DNA of 64,000 nucleotides, from the NCBI GenBank assembly GCA_900470155.1, contig UBZT01000007.1:290962-354961 (forward strand). Direction: 5' to 3'. Within the stretch, counting starts at the first letter, position 1, and each line of letters starts with the position of its first letter. This stretch comes from Hyphomicrobiales bacterium (GTDB lineage: Bacteria > Pseudomonadota > Alphaproteobacteria > Rhizobiales > Rhizobiaceae). This document shows, one piece after another, positions 28,304 through 36,932 of the stretch. A program made the position numbers and the translations under genes. The notes under the pieces were generated by a model. That model had not been told where the DNA came from, searched no databases, and saw only the letters and a program-made list of their open reading frames with translations.

Positions 28304-29785
28304 ATGACCGAACTGACCAGCCTCACCATCGCCGAAGCCCGCGCCAAACTGGCCGCGAAGGAGATCAAGGCCGTCGAACTGACCCAGGCCTATATCCAGG
28401 CAATCGAGGCCGCCAACCCTGAAATCAATGCCTATGTCGCCGTGACGCCCGAGATCGCGCTCGACATGGCCAAGGCCTCGGATGCCCGCATCGCCGACGG
28501 CAAGGCCGGCGTGCTGGAAGGCATCCCGCTCGGCGTCAAGGATCTGTTCGCCACCAAGGGCGTGCACACCCAGGCCTGCAGCCACATCCTCGACGGTTTC
28601 AAGCCGGAATACGAATCGACCGTCACCCAGAACCTGTGGGACGCTGGCGCTGTCATGCTCGGCAAGCTCAACATGGATGAATTCGCCATGGGCTCGTCGA
28701 ACGAGAGCTCCTATTACGGCCCGGTCGTCAATCCATGGAAGGCCAAGGGCTCGGATGAAAAGCTGGTGCCAGGCGGCTCGTCCGGTGGCTCGGCCGCAGC
28801 CGTTGCCGCCCATCTGTGTGCCGGGGCCACCGCGACCGATACCGGCGGTTCGATCCGCCAGCCTGCCGCCTTCACCGGCACCGTCGGCATCAAGCCGACC
28901 TATGGCCGCGTGTCGCGCTGGGGCGTCGTCGCCTATGCGTCGTCGCTGGATCAGGCCGGTCCGATCGCCCGCGACGTGCGTGATGCCGCAATCCTGCTGA
29001 AGTCGATGGCCAGCGTCGATGCCAAGGATACGACCTCGGTCGATCTGCCGGTGCCGGACTACGAAGCAGCCCTCGGCCAATCCCTGAAGGGTATGAAGAT
29101 CGGCATTCCGAAGGAATACCGCGTCGACGGCATGTCGGACGAGATCGAAAAGCTCTGGGCCCAGGGCATCGCCTGGCTGAAGGATGCCGGCGCCGAGATC
29201 GTCGATATCTCGCTGCCGCACACCAAATATGCCCTGCCGGCCTATTACATCGTCGCGCCTGCCGAAGCCTCGTCCAACCTCGCTCGTTACGATGGCGTGC
29301 GTTACGGCCTGCGCGTCGACGGCAAGGACATTGCCGACATGTACGAAAAAACCCGCGCCGAAGGCTTCGGCAAGGAAGTCAAGCGTCGCATCATGGTCGG
29401 CACCTATGTCCTGTCGGCCGGCTATTATGATGCCTATTACCTCAAGGCCCAGAAGGTCCGGACGCTGATCAAGCGTGACTTCGAAACCGTCTTCAACGCC
29501 GGCGTCGATGCCATTCTCGCCCCGATCACCCCGTCGTCGGCCTTCGCCATCGGCGACAAGGAACTGGCAGCCGATCCTGTCAAGATGTACCTGCAGGACG
29601 TCTTCACCATCACCTTGAACATGGCCGGCCTGCCGGGCATCTCGGTTCCCGCCGGCCTCGACTCCAAGGGCCTGCCGCTCGGCCTCCAGGTCATCGGCAA
29701 GCCGTTCGACGAAGAAACCCTGTTCAGGACCGCCCATGTCATCGAGCAGGCCGCCGGCACGTTTACGCCAGCGAAGTGGTGGTAA
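28304..29785 (+). CDS. gatA: Asp-tRNA(Asn)/Glu-tRNA(Gln) amidotransferase subunit A
   Basis: Amidase subunit that releases ammonia from glutamine for tRNA-dependent synthesis of Gln-tRNA and Asn-tRNA. 493 residues with the amidase-signature triad K79 (GVKDLFA), cis-Ser159 ([11 protein letters not shown]) and nucleophile Ser183 ([10 protein letters not shown]). Its presence with gatB and gatC suggests the genome uses the indirect route for at least Gln-tRNA. The last codons overlap a GNAT gene by ten bases; gatB is 1.7 kb downstream rather than adjacent. Confidence 0.97.
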   Translation: MTELTSLTIAEARAKLAAKEIKAVELTQAYIQAIEAANPEINAYVAVTPEIALDMAKASDARIADGKAGVLEGIPLGVKDLFATKGVHTQACSHILDGFKPEYESTVTQNLWDAGAVMLGKLNMDEFAMGSSNESSYYGPVVNPWKAKGSDEKLVPGGSSGGSAAAVAAHLCAGATATDTGGSIRQPAAFTGTVGIKPTYGRVSRWGVVAYASSLDQAGPIARDVRDAAILLKSMASVDAKDTTSVDLPVPDYEAALGQSLKGMKIGIPKEYRVDGMSDEIEKLWAQGIAWLKDAGAEIVDISLPHTKYALPAYYIVAPAEASSNLARYDGVRYGLRVDGKDIADMYEKTRAEGFGKEVKRRIMVGTYVLSAGYYDAYYLKAQKVRTLIKRDFETVFNAGVDAILAPITPSSAFAIGDKELAADPVKMYLQDVFTITLNMAGLPGISVPAGLDSKGLPLGLQVIGKPFDEETLFRTAHVIEQAAGTFTPAKWW

Positions 29786-30261
29786 TCCAGTTTCACATTC
29801 GACCGATGACCGTCGCCGACGCCCAAAGCGTCGGCGAAACCGGTTTTGCCGCCTGGTCCGCCAATCCGGTTCTGAACAGCTTCGGCGTCGCGATCTCGGA
29901 ACGGGTTCGCCAAGCCTTCCATGACTTCCCGGCAGACAATGTCGCGGCAATAGTTGTCGCTGAAACAGGCGGCAAAATCGTCGGCTGGACGGCTCGCGAC
30001 GGCGATCCCGATTACATTTCCGATTTGTGGGTTGCGCCTGACCGTCAAGGGCAGGGCGTGGGACGGGCCCTGCTCGAACACGCCTTCGCCTTGATGAAGC
30101 GTGAGGGCATCGAGATGGCGCGCATCGCCACCCATGCTGGCAACAGCGGCGCCATCCGCCTTTACGAACGCTGCGGCTTCCGTCTTGTCTGGCGCGGCAT
30201 GGAGCGATCGCAGGCGATGCAGATGGATGTCGAGAAGGTTCGGCTGGAGCGACCGCTTTAG
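29776..30261 (+). CDS. GNAT N-acetyltransferase overlapping gatA
   Basis: 161-residue GCN5-type acetyltransferase. The acetyl-CoA loop is [16 protein letters not shown] (Q-x-x-G-x-G/A type), followed by [17 protein letters not shown], the usual C-terminal GNAT pattern. The first strand ([12 protein letters not shown]) is needed for the fold, so translation most likely starts at a GTG (29776 or 29779) inside the gatA stop region instead of the later ATG. That overlap suggests translational coupling with gatA. The acceptor substrate is unknown. Confidence 0.85.
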   Translation: MVVIQFHIRPMTVADAQSVGETGFAAWSANPVLNSFGVAISERVRQAFHDFPADNVAAIVVAETGGKIVGWTARDGDPDYISDLWVAPDRQGQGVGRALLEHAFALMKREGIEMARIATHAGNSGAIRLYERCGFRLVWRGMERSQAMQMDVEKVRLERPL

Positions 30262-30464
30262 GTGCATTCTCCCGACAGCGCAGGCGAATCAGCGTTCATC
30301 CAGATGTGTGCGGTCCGGTGCCAAAAGTGTGAATCAAGCTCTGAGCGGAATTCTCTATGTAGTTGAACTATCTGAGATTTATCCGGAATTAAATTTGTGC
30401 CGCGGCGCACCACTGGAAAAACCTCACACGGGATGGTCTACTGCCGTCAACAAGTGGAGCGTCG

Positions 30465-30974
30465 ATGATCACCATCCGGAGCGCAAGGCTCGAAGAAGCG
30501 GATCTGCTGGCCGAGATCGGTGTCCGCGCCTGGGAAAAGGCGATGATCCCGGTTGGTGATACACGGTCGATGGTGGACAATGCCCGCGCCTCCTTCCGTC
30601 ATTTTACCCATCAGGGATGGGTGACGATCATGGTGGCCGACCGGGGTGGCTTTGCTGCCGGATGGGCAGCTCGCGAGGATCTCGACGAGAACATCACAGA
30701 CTTCTGGATCGATCCGGACCAGCAGCGCCTGGGGCTGGGATCCGCGTTGCTGGAGGCGATCGAGGCCGAGATCGTCCGCCAGGGCTTCGACAAGGCCAGC
30801 CTGCAGACCCATGCCATGAACAGCGAAGCGATCGGCTTCTTCGAGAAACATGGCTATGCGGTGCACTGGCTGACCATTGCCTACAACCCGAAGCTCGATC
30901 GCGACGTCCAGTCCGTCGGCCTGTCGAAGCAGTTGGTGGCGGTCGAGCCACTGGGTTACGGGCAGGAATTCTAG
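30465..30974 (+). CDS. GNAT N-acetyltransferase
   Basis: 169-residue GCN5-family acetyltransferase, begins MITIRSARLEEADLLAEIGV. Acetyl-CoA binding loop is DPDQQRLGLGSALLEAIE and the C-terminal strand-turn is NSEAIGFFEKHGYAV. The region upstream (30262-30464) is AT-richer than its surroundings and holds no ORF I can support. The 3' end overlaps the DUF1294 gene by four bases on the other strand. Substrate unknown; similar in layout to the other GNAT genes in this neighbourhood but not a recent duplicate by eye. Confidence 0.87.
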   Translation: MITIRSARLEEADLLAEIGVRAWEKAMIPVGDTRSMVDNARASFRHFTHQGWVTIMVADRGGFAAGWAAREDLDENITDFWIDPDQQRLGLGSALLEAIEAEIVRQGFDKASLQTHAMNSEAIGFFEKHGYAVHWLTIAYNPKLDRDVQSVGLSKQLVAVEPLGYGQEF

Positions 30975-31303
30975 CCGCGCTTCAGGAGATCGATCAGATA
31001 TCCTGCGGCGGCGCATGCCTGCCCCGGCGCCAGCAGCAGAAACAATCCGGCCGCCAATTGCAGTCCGAACAGGGTCGGCAACAACAGGCGAAATGGCGGC
31101 TTGCGCGTCTTGTGCCGCAACAGGCGCTGGCAGAGAAAGGCGCCGGTCCCGCCGCCAGCCACGGCAAGGAAGATCAGCGTGCTTTCCCTGACCCGCCAAC
31201 CGCCCTCGCGTGCGGCAAACTTGTCGAAGGCGTAGATCGAGAACACAACGATATTGTAGAGCGCCGCAAGCGCGGCCACGGTGAGGATTGTTTCGCTTGC
31301 CAT
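30971..31303 (-). CDS. DUF1294 membrane protein
   Basis: 110-residue protein with about four hydrophobic segments. The DUF1294 hallmark is the stretch from YNIVVFSIYAFDKFAA through ESTLIFLAVAGGGTGAFLCQ to HKTRKPPFRLLLP. Function is unknown. In many genomes this domain is fused to a cold-shock domain; here it stands alone. It is the only minus-strand gene between gatA and gatB. Confidence 0.88.
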   Translation of the reverse strand: MASETILTVAALAALYNIVVFSIYAFDKFAAREGGWRVRESTLIFLAVAGGGTGAFLCQRLLRHKTRKPPFRLLLPTLFGLQLAAGLFLLLAPGQACAAAGYLIDLLKRG

Positions 31304-31452
31304 GGCCGGCAGCTTATTCCACCCGGGTTAAGCGATTTCCTCCATAGGCCTTGCCACAGTCCTGCGACAGGCCGGACGTCACAAGCCTTGCACCGCCGGC
31401 CCATTTGTTCTACCTCACGAGCCTATAAACCCACGCATGACACGAGCATCCG

Positions 31453-32958
31453 ATGACCCTGGTAGACACGCGCACACCCGATCCCAAACGCTTCATCCCC
31501 GGCGCCACTGGCGACTGGGAAATCGTCATCGGCATGGAAGTCCATGCCCAGGTGACGAGCAATTCCAAGCTGTTTTCGGGTGCGTCGACGGTGTTCGGCA
31601 ATGCGCCGAACTCCAACGTCTCGCTGGTCGATGCCGCCATGCCCGGCATGCTGCCCGTCATCAACGAGGAATGCGTGGCCCAGGCCGTGCGCACGGGTCT
31701 CGGCCTGAAGGCCCAGATCAACAAGCGCTCGATCTTCGACCGCAAGAACTATTTCTATCCCGACTTGCCGCAGGGCTACCAGATCTCGCAGTTCAAGGAC
31801 CCGATCGTCGGCGAGGGCAAGATCATTATCTCGCTCGGTCCCGACCGCCAGGGCCAGTTCGAGGATATCGAGATCGGCATCGAGCGCCTGCACCTGGAGC
31901 AGGATGCCGGAAAGTCGATGCATGACCAGCATCCGACCATGTCCTATGTCGACCTGAACCGTTCCGGCGTCGCCCTGATGGAAATCGTCTCGAAGCCCGA
32001 CATGCGCTCATCGGACGAAGCCAAGGCCTATATGACCAAGCTGCGCTCGATCGTGCGCTATCTCGGCACCTGCGACGGCAACATGGACGAAGGCTCCATG
32101 CGCGCCGACGTCAATGTCTCCGTGCGCAAGCCGGGTGGCGAATTCGGCACGCGTTGCGAGATCAAGAACGTCAACTCGATCCGTTTCATCGGCCAGGCGA
32201 TCGAATACGAAGCCCGTCGCCAGATCGCCATCATCGAGGACGGCGGCACGATCGATCAGGAAACCCGTCTGTTTGATCCGGGCAAGGGCGAGACGCGCTC
32301 GATGCGCTCGAAGGAAGACGCGCATGACTATCGCTATTTCCCCGATCCGGACCTGCTGCCGCTCGAATTCGACGATGCCTTCATCGAGAACCTGAAGAAG
32401 GATCTGCCGGAACTGCCCGACGACAAGAAGGCCCGCTTCGTCGCCGAGCTTGGCCTGTCGATCTATGATGCCTCGGTTCTGGTGTCTGAAAAGGCGATCG
32501 CCGATTATTTCGAAGCCGTGGCCGAAGGCCGCGATGGCAAGATCGCCGCCAACTGGGTCATCAACGACCTGCTGGGCGCCTTGAACAAAGCCGGCAAAGG
32601 CATTGAAGAGACTCCGGTTTCCCCCGCCCAGCTCGGTGGCATCATCGACCTGATCAAGGCCGAGACCATTTCCGGCAAGATCGCCAAGGACCTGTTCGAG
32701 ATCATCTTCAACGAAGGCGGCGATCCGGCCGAAATCGTCGAGACCCGCGGCATGAAGCAGGTCACCGACACCGGCGCCATCGAGCGTGCCGTCGACGAGA
32801 TCATCGCCGCCAATCCGGACCAGGTCGCCAAGGTGCTCGCCAAGCCGACGCTTGCCGGCTGGTTTGTCGGGCAGGTGATGAAGTCCACCGGTGGCAAGGC
32901 CAACCCGCAGGCCGTCCAGGCGCTGGTCAAGGCCAAGCTCGGCATCGTCGAGGAGTAG
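31453..32958 (+). CDS. gatB: Asp-tRNA(Asn)/Glu-tRNA(Gln) amidotransferase subunit B
   Basis: tRNA-binding and kinase subunit of GatCAB, 501 residues. It begins after a short leader with [20 protein letters not shown], contains [17 protein letters not shown] (nucleotide-binding cradle), [17 protein letters not shown], and the C-terminal YqeY-like tRNA-binding domain ending in [10 protein letters not shown]. Together with gatC and gatA upstream it makes a complete enzyme. A GNAT gene follows after four bases and uses the end of gatB as its ribosome-binding site. Confidence 0.97.
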   Translation: MTLVDTRTPDPKRFIPGATGDWEIVIGMEVHAQVTSNSKLFSGASTVFGNAPNSNVSLVDAAMPGMLPVINEECVAQAVRTGLGLKAQINKRSIFDRKNYFYPDLPQGYQISQFKDPIVGEGKIIISLGPDRQGQFEDIEIGIERLHLEQDAGKSMHDQHPTMSYVDLNRSGVALMEIVSKPDMRSSDEAKAYMTKLRSIVRYLGTCDGNMDEGSMRADVNVSVRKPGGEFGTRCEIKNVNSIRFIGQAIEYEARRQIAIIEDGGTIDQETRLFDPGKGETRSMRSKEDAHDYRYFPDPDLLPLEFDDAFIENLKKDLPELPDDKKARFVAELGLSIYDASVLVSEKAIADYFEAVAEGRDGKIAANWVINDLLGALNKAGKGIEETPVSPAQLGGIIDLIKAETISGKIAKDLFEIIFNEGGDPAEIVETRGMKQVTDTGAIERAVDEIIAANPDQVAKVLAKPTLAGWFVGQVMKSTGGKANPQAVQALVKAKLGIVEE

Positions 32959-32962
32959 GCCC

Positions 32963-33460
32963 TTGTATTTCGTCCGCACCGCAGGTGAAGGCGATATCCA
33001 GCAGCTTCGGTCGCTGCTCGCAACGACGTTTCACGCGACCTATGACGCGCTCTACGGGCCGGCCAAGGTCAAGGAACTGATCGACAGCTGGCATTCGCCG
33101 GTGGCGCTCAAGGCGCGGGTGAACCAGCAGGGCGGCGAGTTTCTCGTCGCCGACAATGGCAAGCGCATCGGCGGCATGGCCTTTGCCGCCATGTCGGACA
33201 AGCTCGCCAAGACGGCCATGCTCTACCAGCTCTACGTGCATCCCGATTGCCAGCGCCAGGGCATCGGCCGCGATCTGTTCGCCGAGATCGAGAGCTGCTT
33301 TCCCGATGCCGAGATCATGCGGCTCGAAGTCGAGCCGAAGAACGCAGGCGCCGTCGCCTTCTACGAGGCGCATGGCTTCGTCGAGGTCGACAGGACGAAG
33401 AACTGCGGCGGGCCCAACAGTGGCATCGAAGCGCTCATCATGGAAAAGCCGCTCCTGTGA
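32963..33460 (+). CDS. GNAT N-acetyltransferase following gatB
   Basis: 165-residue GNAT. The start is a TTG at 32963 with the gatB tail GAGGAG as Shine-Dalgarno seven bases upstream, giving an N terminus MYFVRTAGEGDIQQLRSLL. The acetyl-CoA loop is HPDCQRQGIGRDLFAEIE, followed by EPKNAGAVAFYEAHGFVEV. Spacing of four bases from gatB means co-transcription and probable coupling. Its stop codon lies inside the terminator hairpin. Substrate unknown. Confidence 0.87.
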   Translation: MYFVRTAGEGDIQQLRSLLATTFHATYDALYGPAKVKELIDSWHSPVALKARVNQQGGEFLVADNGKRIGGMAFAAMSDKLAKTAMLYQLYVHPDCQRQGIGRDLFAEIESCFPDAEIMRLEVEPKNAGAVAFYEAHGFVEVDRTKNCGGPNSGIEALIMEKPLL

Positions 33461-33470
33461 GCGGCTTTTT
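33444..33470 (+). terminator. Terminator overlapping the end of the gatB-GNAT operon
   Basis: AAAAGCCGCTC (33444-33454) pairs with GAGCGGCTTTT (33459-33469) around a four-base loop, followed by T. The TGA stop of the GNAT gene is in the loop and 3' arm, so the last five codons are part of the hairpin. Confidence 0.88.
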
Positions 33471-33493
33471 GGTGAACGGGCAAGCGCCTCAGA

Positions 33494-33928
33494 TCAGTTG
33501 AACGGCGCCTCGTAGACCTTGCCTTCCTCGTCATGGATCTGCACCGGCGCGCATTCGATCAGGTCAGGCCGCACGGCCTTGTCGCAGGCGATTTCGGCGG
33601 CCTTCAGCGCCAGTTCCTTGCTTTCCCAGCCACAATAGAATTCGTGCCAATGCGGTCCGTCCGCTACCTGCATGAACACGTCCACGCTCCATCGCGCCGG
33701 AAAGCAGGCCGCGACATCGAGGCAGTATTCGGCTTCTCCGCCGCCATCGATGCATGTCTGCTTGGCGCAGGCAATCGCACTGGCCATGTCCTTTCCGACG
33801 CAGACGCCGGAGCTCATCTCGGGCGCCTGCGAATAGGCGATCGCCTTGCGTCCGCTGTCTTGCGCCAGGCTGCCGCCGGCAAGCAGCAGGCCGGCAAAAA
33901 ATACCGTGTAAAATCGGCGTCCTGTCAT
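33494..33928 (-). CDS. Periplasmic cysteine-rich protein of unknown function
   Basis: 144-residue exported protein. The ATG at 33928 has a strong AAGGGGG Shine-Dalgarno and starts a signal peptide (RRFYTVFFAGLLLAGGSLAQ). The mature part has eight cysteines in a regular spread (for example SGVCVGKD, ACAKQTC, FYCGWESKE), which suggests several disulfide bonds in the periplasm. The alternating Cys and Ala/Trp spacing recalls DUF4189-type domains but I could not assign it. Divergent from the next GNAT gene. Confidence 0.75.
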   Translation of the reverse strand: MTGRRFYTVFFAGLLLAGGSLAQDSGRKAIAYSQAPEMSSGVCVGKDMASAIACAKQTCIDGGGEAEYCLDVAACFPARWSVDVFMQVADGPHWHEFYCGWESKELALKAAEIACDKAVRPDLIECAPVQIHDEEGKVYEAPFN

Positions 33929-33990
33929 GATTCCCCCTTCATGGACCCTGTAGGTCGATAGGCCGTGAATAACGCAGGGAAGTCTCACAG

Positions 33991-34458
33991 ATGCAAGGTT
34001 CAGAACTCAGGATCCGGCCGGCGCGCGAAGATGACGTATCACAGATCGCCGCGCTGTTTGCCGATGACGCGCTGGGCGGTCATGGCGACACCGCAGACCC
34101 GCAGGCGCTGCCGGACTATCTGTCTGCCTTTGCCCGCATCGCGGCCTCGCCGAATGAAACCCTTTATGTGGCCGAGAAACACGGCGAAATCGTCGGCACG
34201 TTCCAGACGATGCTCACCACCACGATGACCGCGCGCGGTTCATCCTCGATGATCGTCGAGGCGGTCCAGACACGGGCCGACTGCCGCGGGCAGGGGATCG
34301 GCGCCATCATGATCGGTTTTGCCGTCGAGCGCGCCCGTGCCGAGGGGGTAAGGCTTGTCCAGCTCACCTCCAATGCCGCGCGCACCGATGCGCACCGCTT
34401 CTATCAGCGCCTCGGTTTTGCGCCCAGTCACCTGGGCTTCAAGTTGAAGCTGAAATGA
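33991..34458 (+). CDS. GNAT N-acetyltransferase
   Basis: 155-residue GNAT. N-terminal strand is ELRIRPAREDDVSQIAALF; the acetyl-CoA loop is TRADCRGQGIGAIMIGFAVE; the C-terminal part is ARTDAHRFYQRLGFAPSHLG, the pattern of phosphinothricin/aminoglycoside-like small acetyltransferases. The acceptor is unknown. This is the fourth GNAT within 5 kb around the gat genes. Confidence 0.87.
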   Translation: MQGSELRIRPAREDDVSQIAALFADDALGGHGDTADPQALPDYLSAFARIAASPNETLYVAEKHGEIVGTFQTMLTTTMTARGSSSMIVEAVQTRADCRGQGIGAIMIGFAVERARAEGVRLVQLTSNAARTDAHRFYQRLGFAPSHLGFKLKLK

Positions 34459-34586
34459 CGGGGGTGCGACCGCGAATCACTGGACAAGCAGAAGGCAAGG
34501 CGGCATAAGCAAGAAGATATTATACGGTGCCGATTATCGTCCGTGCATCCGTCTGAAGGGCTTCGGCTTGAATCCAAGGACACGAC

Positions 34587-34985
34587 ATGAAGCAGTTTCT
34601 GTTGCAAATTTTCACCTGGTGGAATGGTCAGACCATGGGTACCCGCTTCTTCACCTGGCGCAACGGCAAGCGCGTCGGCGAAGACGAAGCAGGCAATGTC
34701 TATTATGAAGGCGGAACGACATCGTTCGGCCTCCCGCGCCGCTGGGTGATTTACAAGGGTTATGCCGACGCGTCGAAGATCCCGCCGGGCTGGCACGGCT
34801 GGATGCATTACCGCACCGACGTCGCGCCGCCGAAGGACAATTACAAGGCCGCCGATTGGCAGCTCCCGCATCGCGAGAACCTGACCGGCACCTCTGCTGC
34901 CTATCGTCCGCCGGGTTCGATCGCCGTTGCCGGCGAACGTCCGCGCGTCACCGGCGATTACGACGCCTGGACGCCCGGCAACTGA
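34587..34985 (+). CDS. NADH:ubiquinone oxidoreductase subunit NDUFA12
   Basis: 132-residue homologue of the mitochondrial complex I accessory subunit B17.2, which alphaproteobacteria share with mitochondria. It attaches to the peripheral arm of complex I. Diagnostic stretches are FTWRNGKRVGEDEAGNVYY, RRWVIYKGYADASKIPPGWH and WMHYRTDVAPPK. An AAGGA Shine-Dalgarno precedes the ATG. DUF2155 follows; I remember these two genes together near aat in related genomes. Confidence 0.95.
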   Translation: MKQFLLQIFTWWNGQTMGTRFFTWRNGKRVGEDEAGNVYYEGGTTSFGLPRRWVIYKGYADASKIPPGWHGWMHYRTDVAPPKDNYKAADWQLPHRENLTGTSAAYRPPGSIAVAGERPRVTGDYDAWTPGN

Positions 34986-35027
34986 TCAGCCGGCGACGAT
35001 TACCCGATTTGGCCATAATTCGCCGTT

Positions 35028-35050
35028 AGGGCCTCTTTCGTGAGGCCCTT
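35028..35050 (+). terminator. Hairpin after the NDUFA12 gene, weak terminator
   Basis: AGGGCCTC (35028-35035) pairs with GAGGCCCT (35042-35049) around six bases. Only two T follow, so termination is uncertain. Confidence 0.4.
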
Positions 35051-35094
35051 GTCGTATCTGGGCCTGAGATGAATTGACTGTGAAAGAGCGGCAG

Positions 35095-35832
35095 ATGAAG
35101 CGTCCGGAACGAAACAGCGGTTTGCCTGCTATGGCGCTTTCGGCCCTGGGCGCTGCAATCCTGACCGCCGTCTGCGTCTCGACACCCGCCCATGCCGCGC
35201 GCCTCGAAAATCCCGTCGCCGAATTTGCCGGCATCGACAAGATTACCGGCCGCATCACTAGCTTCGACGTCTATGTCAACGAGACGGTGCAGTTCGGCGC
35301 CCTTCAGGTGACGCCGAAGGTCTGCTATTCGCGCGACGAGACCGAAGCCCAGAAGATCGACGCCTTCATCGAAGTCGACGAAATCACCCTCGACCGCAAG
35401 ATTCGCCGCATCTTTTCCGGCTGGATGTTTGCCGACAGCCCGGCGCTGAACGCCGTCGAGCACGCGATCTATGACGTCTGGCTGACCGGCTGCAAGGCGA
35501 GTTCGGAGGTTCCGGCCCCCCTCGGCGTCAAGGCCGTCCAGGCGGCACCCGAACCGGTCAAGGCTGCCGAAACGCCGGCGACCGTTCCAACCACCACGCA
35601 GCCCGCCGGCGATCCGAGCGTAGCAGCACCGGTCGCACCAGCAGAGCCCGCACCCACCGCTGTCCCGCCGCTCGAAGCGCCGCAGGAGATCCCCGAAGAG
35701 ACCTTCGGCGAAACCCTGCCACCAGCCGATGTCCCGCAGGACGGCGATCCCGGGTTGTACGATCCCGGGTCGCAGGGGCAGGCGCCGCAGCCTCCCGTCC
35801 TGACACCACCCGCAGGCGCCGGGCTCTACTAG
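35095..35832 (+). CDS. Exported DUF2155 protein
   Basis: 245-residue periplasmic protein. A signal peptide ends near PAHAARL. The DUF2155 domain follows with QVTPKVCYSRDETEAQKIDA and IFSGWMFADSPALNAVEH to DVWLTGC; its two cysteines probably form a disulfide. The last 90 residues are low-complexity Pro/Ala/Glu, expected to be disordered. Function is unknown although the family is widespread in alphaproteobacteria. I use the ATG at 35095; the frame also opens at a TTG seven codons upstream. Confidence 0.9.
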   Translation: MKRPERNSGLPAMALSALGAAILTAVCVSTPAHAARLENPVAEFAGIDKITGRITSFDVYVNETVQFGALQVTPKVCYSRDETEAQKIDAFIEVDEITLDRKIRRIFSGWMFADSPALNAVEHAIYDVWLTGCKASSEVPAPLGVKAVQAAPEPVKAAETPATVPTTTQPAGDPSVAAPVAPAEPAPTAVPPLEAPQEIPEETFGETLPPADVPQDGDPGLYDPGSQGQAPQPPVLTPPAGAGLY

Positions 35833-36043
35833 GCCGCAGCACTCTCCGCCCGCACATCGTGTCGGGGAGGAATGACCGGCAGGCTAGAAGGCCGATGGCG
35901 CAGTTTCATCCGCCGCCGCTGCTCTCGGGCAGATGCCAGCCGACCGGCAAGTGCAGGCGAGGGGCAGTGCCTGCTCCAACGCTTAACGATTGACATAACC
36001 GGCAATAGAGAACAGGAAGAGAACGAACAGGAGTTCTCCCACC

Positions 36044-36283
36044 ATGTCCCTCTCCGAAAAATTCATCGTCCTTCCCTTCAAGAAGAACCGCGGCAATGTC
36101 GTGCCCGGCGAGATGCGCCAGGCCTCGAGCGCCGCCTCCGCCGAAAAGATCGCCACCGCCATGTCCGCCCGCCACCTCGGCGTCGCCGCCTATTCGATCC
36201 AGGTCGACGAGGAAAGCGGCGACATGACCAGCCCCAAGCTGATCATCGCCTTCGGCGAGACGGCGGATTTGACGACCAACTGA
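36044..36283 (+). CDS. Small hypothetical protein, 79 residues
   Basis: Begins MSLSEKFIVLPFKKNRGNVV. The sequence is hydrophilic with a central helix rich in Ala and a C-terminal beta-like part (LIIAFGETADL). An AGGAG Shine-Dalgarno lies upstream of the ATG. I believe similar proteins occur in other rhizobia but cannot name a family. No membrane segment or signal peptide. It sits between DUF2155 and a palindromic repeat, at the left edge of the accessory stretch. Confidence 0.65.
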   Translation: MSLSEKFIVLPFKKNRGNVVPGEMRQASSAASAEKIATAMSARHLGVAAYSIQVDEESGDMTSPKLIIAFGETADLTTN

Positions 36284-36298
36284 GGCGTTCTGCAGTCC

Positions 36299-36362
36299 GA
36301 TCTCCCTCCTTGTGGGGGAGATGCCCGGCAGGGCAGAGGGGGGTACCCCCAACACGACGCCC
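36299..36362 (+). repeat. Rhizobial intergenic palindromic repeat element
   Basis: Short GC-rich element with nested inverted repeats: CTCCCTC/GGGGGAG at its left end, GCCCGGCAGGGC in the middle and GGGGGGTACCCCC at the right. This arrangement is typical of the REP-like repeats scattered between genes in Rhizobium and Agrobacterium. I see one copy in the window. It is probably transcribed as part of the leader of the VOC gene. Confidence 0.7.
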
Positions 36363-36443
36363 ATTCCCCTGCCATTTCCCCCTTGACGCATCCGCCCGAC
36401 CGGCATGCAATGCAGGCATGTCTGTATCCCGGGAGGAAACACC

Positions 36444-36923
36444 ATGAAAATCCCCAAGAACACAATCTGCATCTGGTACGACAAGGACGCCGAAGCCGCC
36501 GCCCGCTTCTATGCCGAGGTCTTCCCCGACTCGGAAGTATTGGCCGTCCACCACGCGCCAAGCGACTACCCCTCCGGCAAGGCGGGCGACGTGCTGACCG
36601 TCGACTTCACCGTCGCCGGCATCCCCTGCATGGGCCTGAACGGCGGCCCCGCCTTCCAGCACTCGGAAGCCTTCTCCTTCCAGATCGCCACCGACGACCA
36701 GGAAGAAACCGACCGCTACTGGAACGCCATCGTTGACAATGGCGGACGGACAAGCGCCTGCGGCTGGTGCAAGGACAAATGGGGCATCAACTGGCAGATC
36801 ACGCCCCGCACCCTGACGGAAGCCATGGCGGCAGGTGGCGCGGAGGCCAAGCGGGCGTTCGAGGCGATGATGGAGATGGGGAAGATTGACGTGGCGAAGA
36901 TCGATGCGGCAAGGCGGGGGTGA
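36444..36923 (+). CDS. VOC family (PhnB-like) protein
   Basis: 159-residue protein of the vicinal-oxygen-chelate superfamily, PhnB/3-demethylubiquinone-methyltransferase-like subgroup: FYAEVFPDSEVL, GIPCMGLNGGPAFQHSEAFS and the C-terminal DKWGINWQITPRTL. Members of this subgroup are small dimers of mostly unknown activity. A GGAGG Shine-Dalgarno sits seven bases before the ATG at 36444. The Abi_C gene starts ten bases after its stop. Confidence 0.9.
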   Translation: MKIPKNTICIWYDKDAEAAARFYAEVFPDSEVLAVHHAPSDYPSGKAGDVLTVDFTVAGIPCMGLNGGPAFQHSEAFSFQIATDDQEETDRYWNAIVDNGGRTSACGWCKDKWGINWQITPRTLTEAMAAGGAEAKRAFEAMMEMGKIDVAKIDAARRG

Positions 36924-36932
36924 GGGGGAAGT

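Noticed and set aside
35028..35050. Hairpin after the NDUFA12 gene as a certain terminator
   Set aside because: The stem is good but lacks a T-run, so it is listed only at low confidence.
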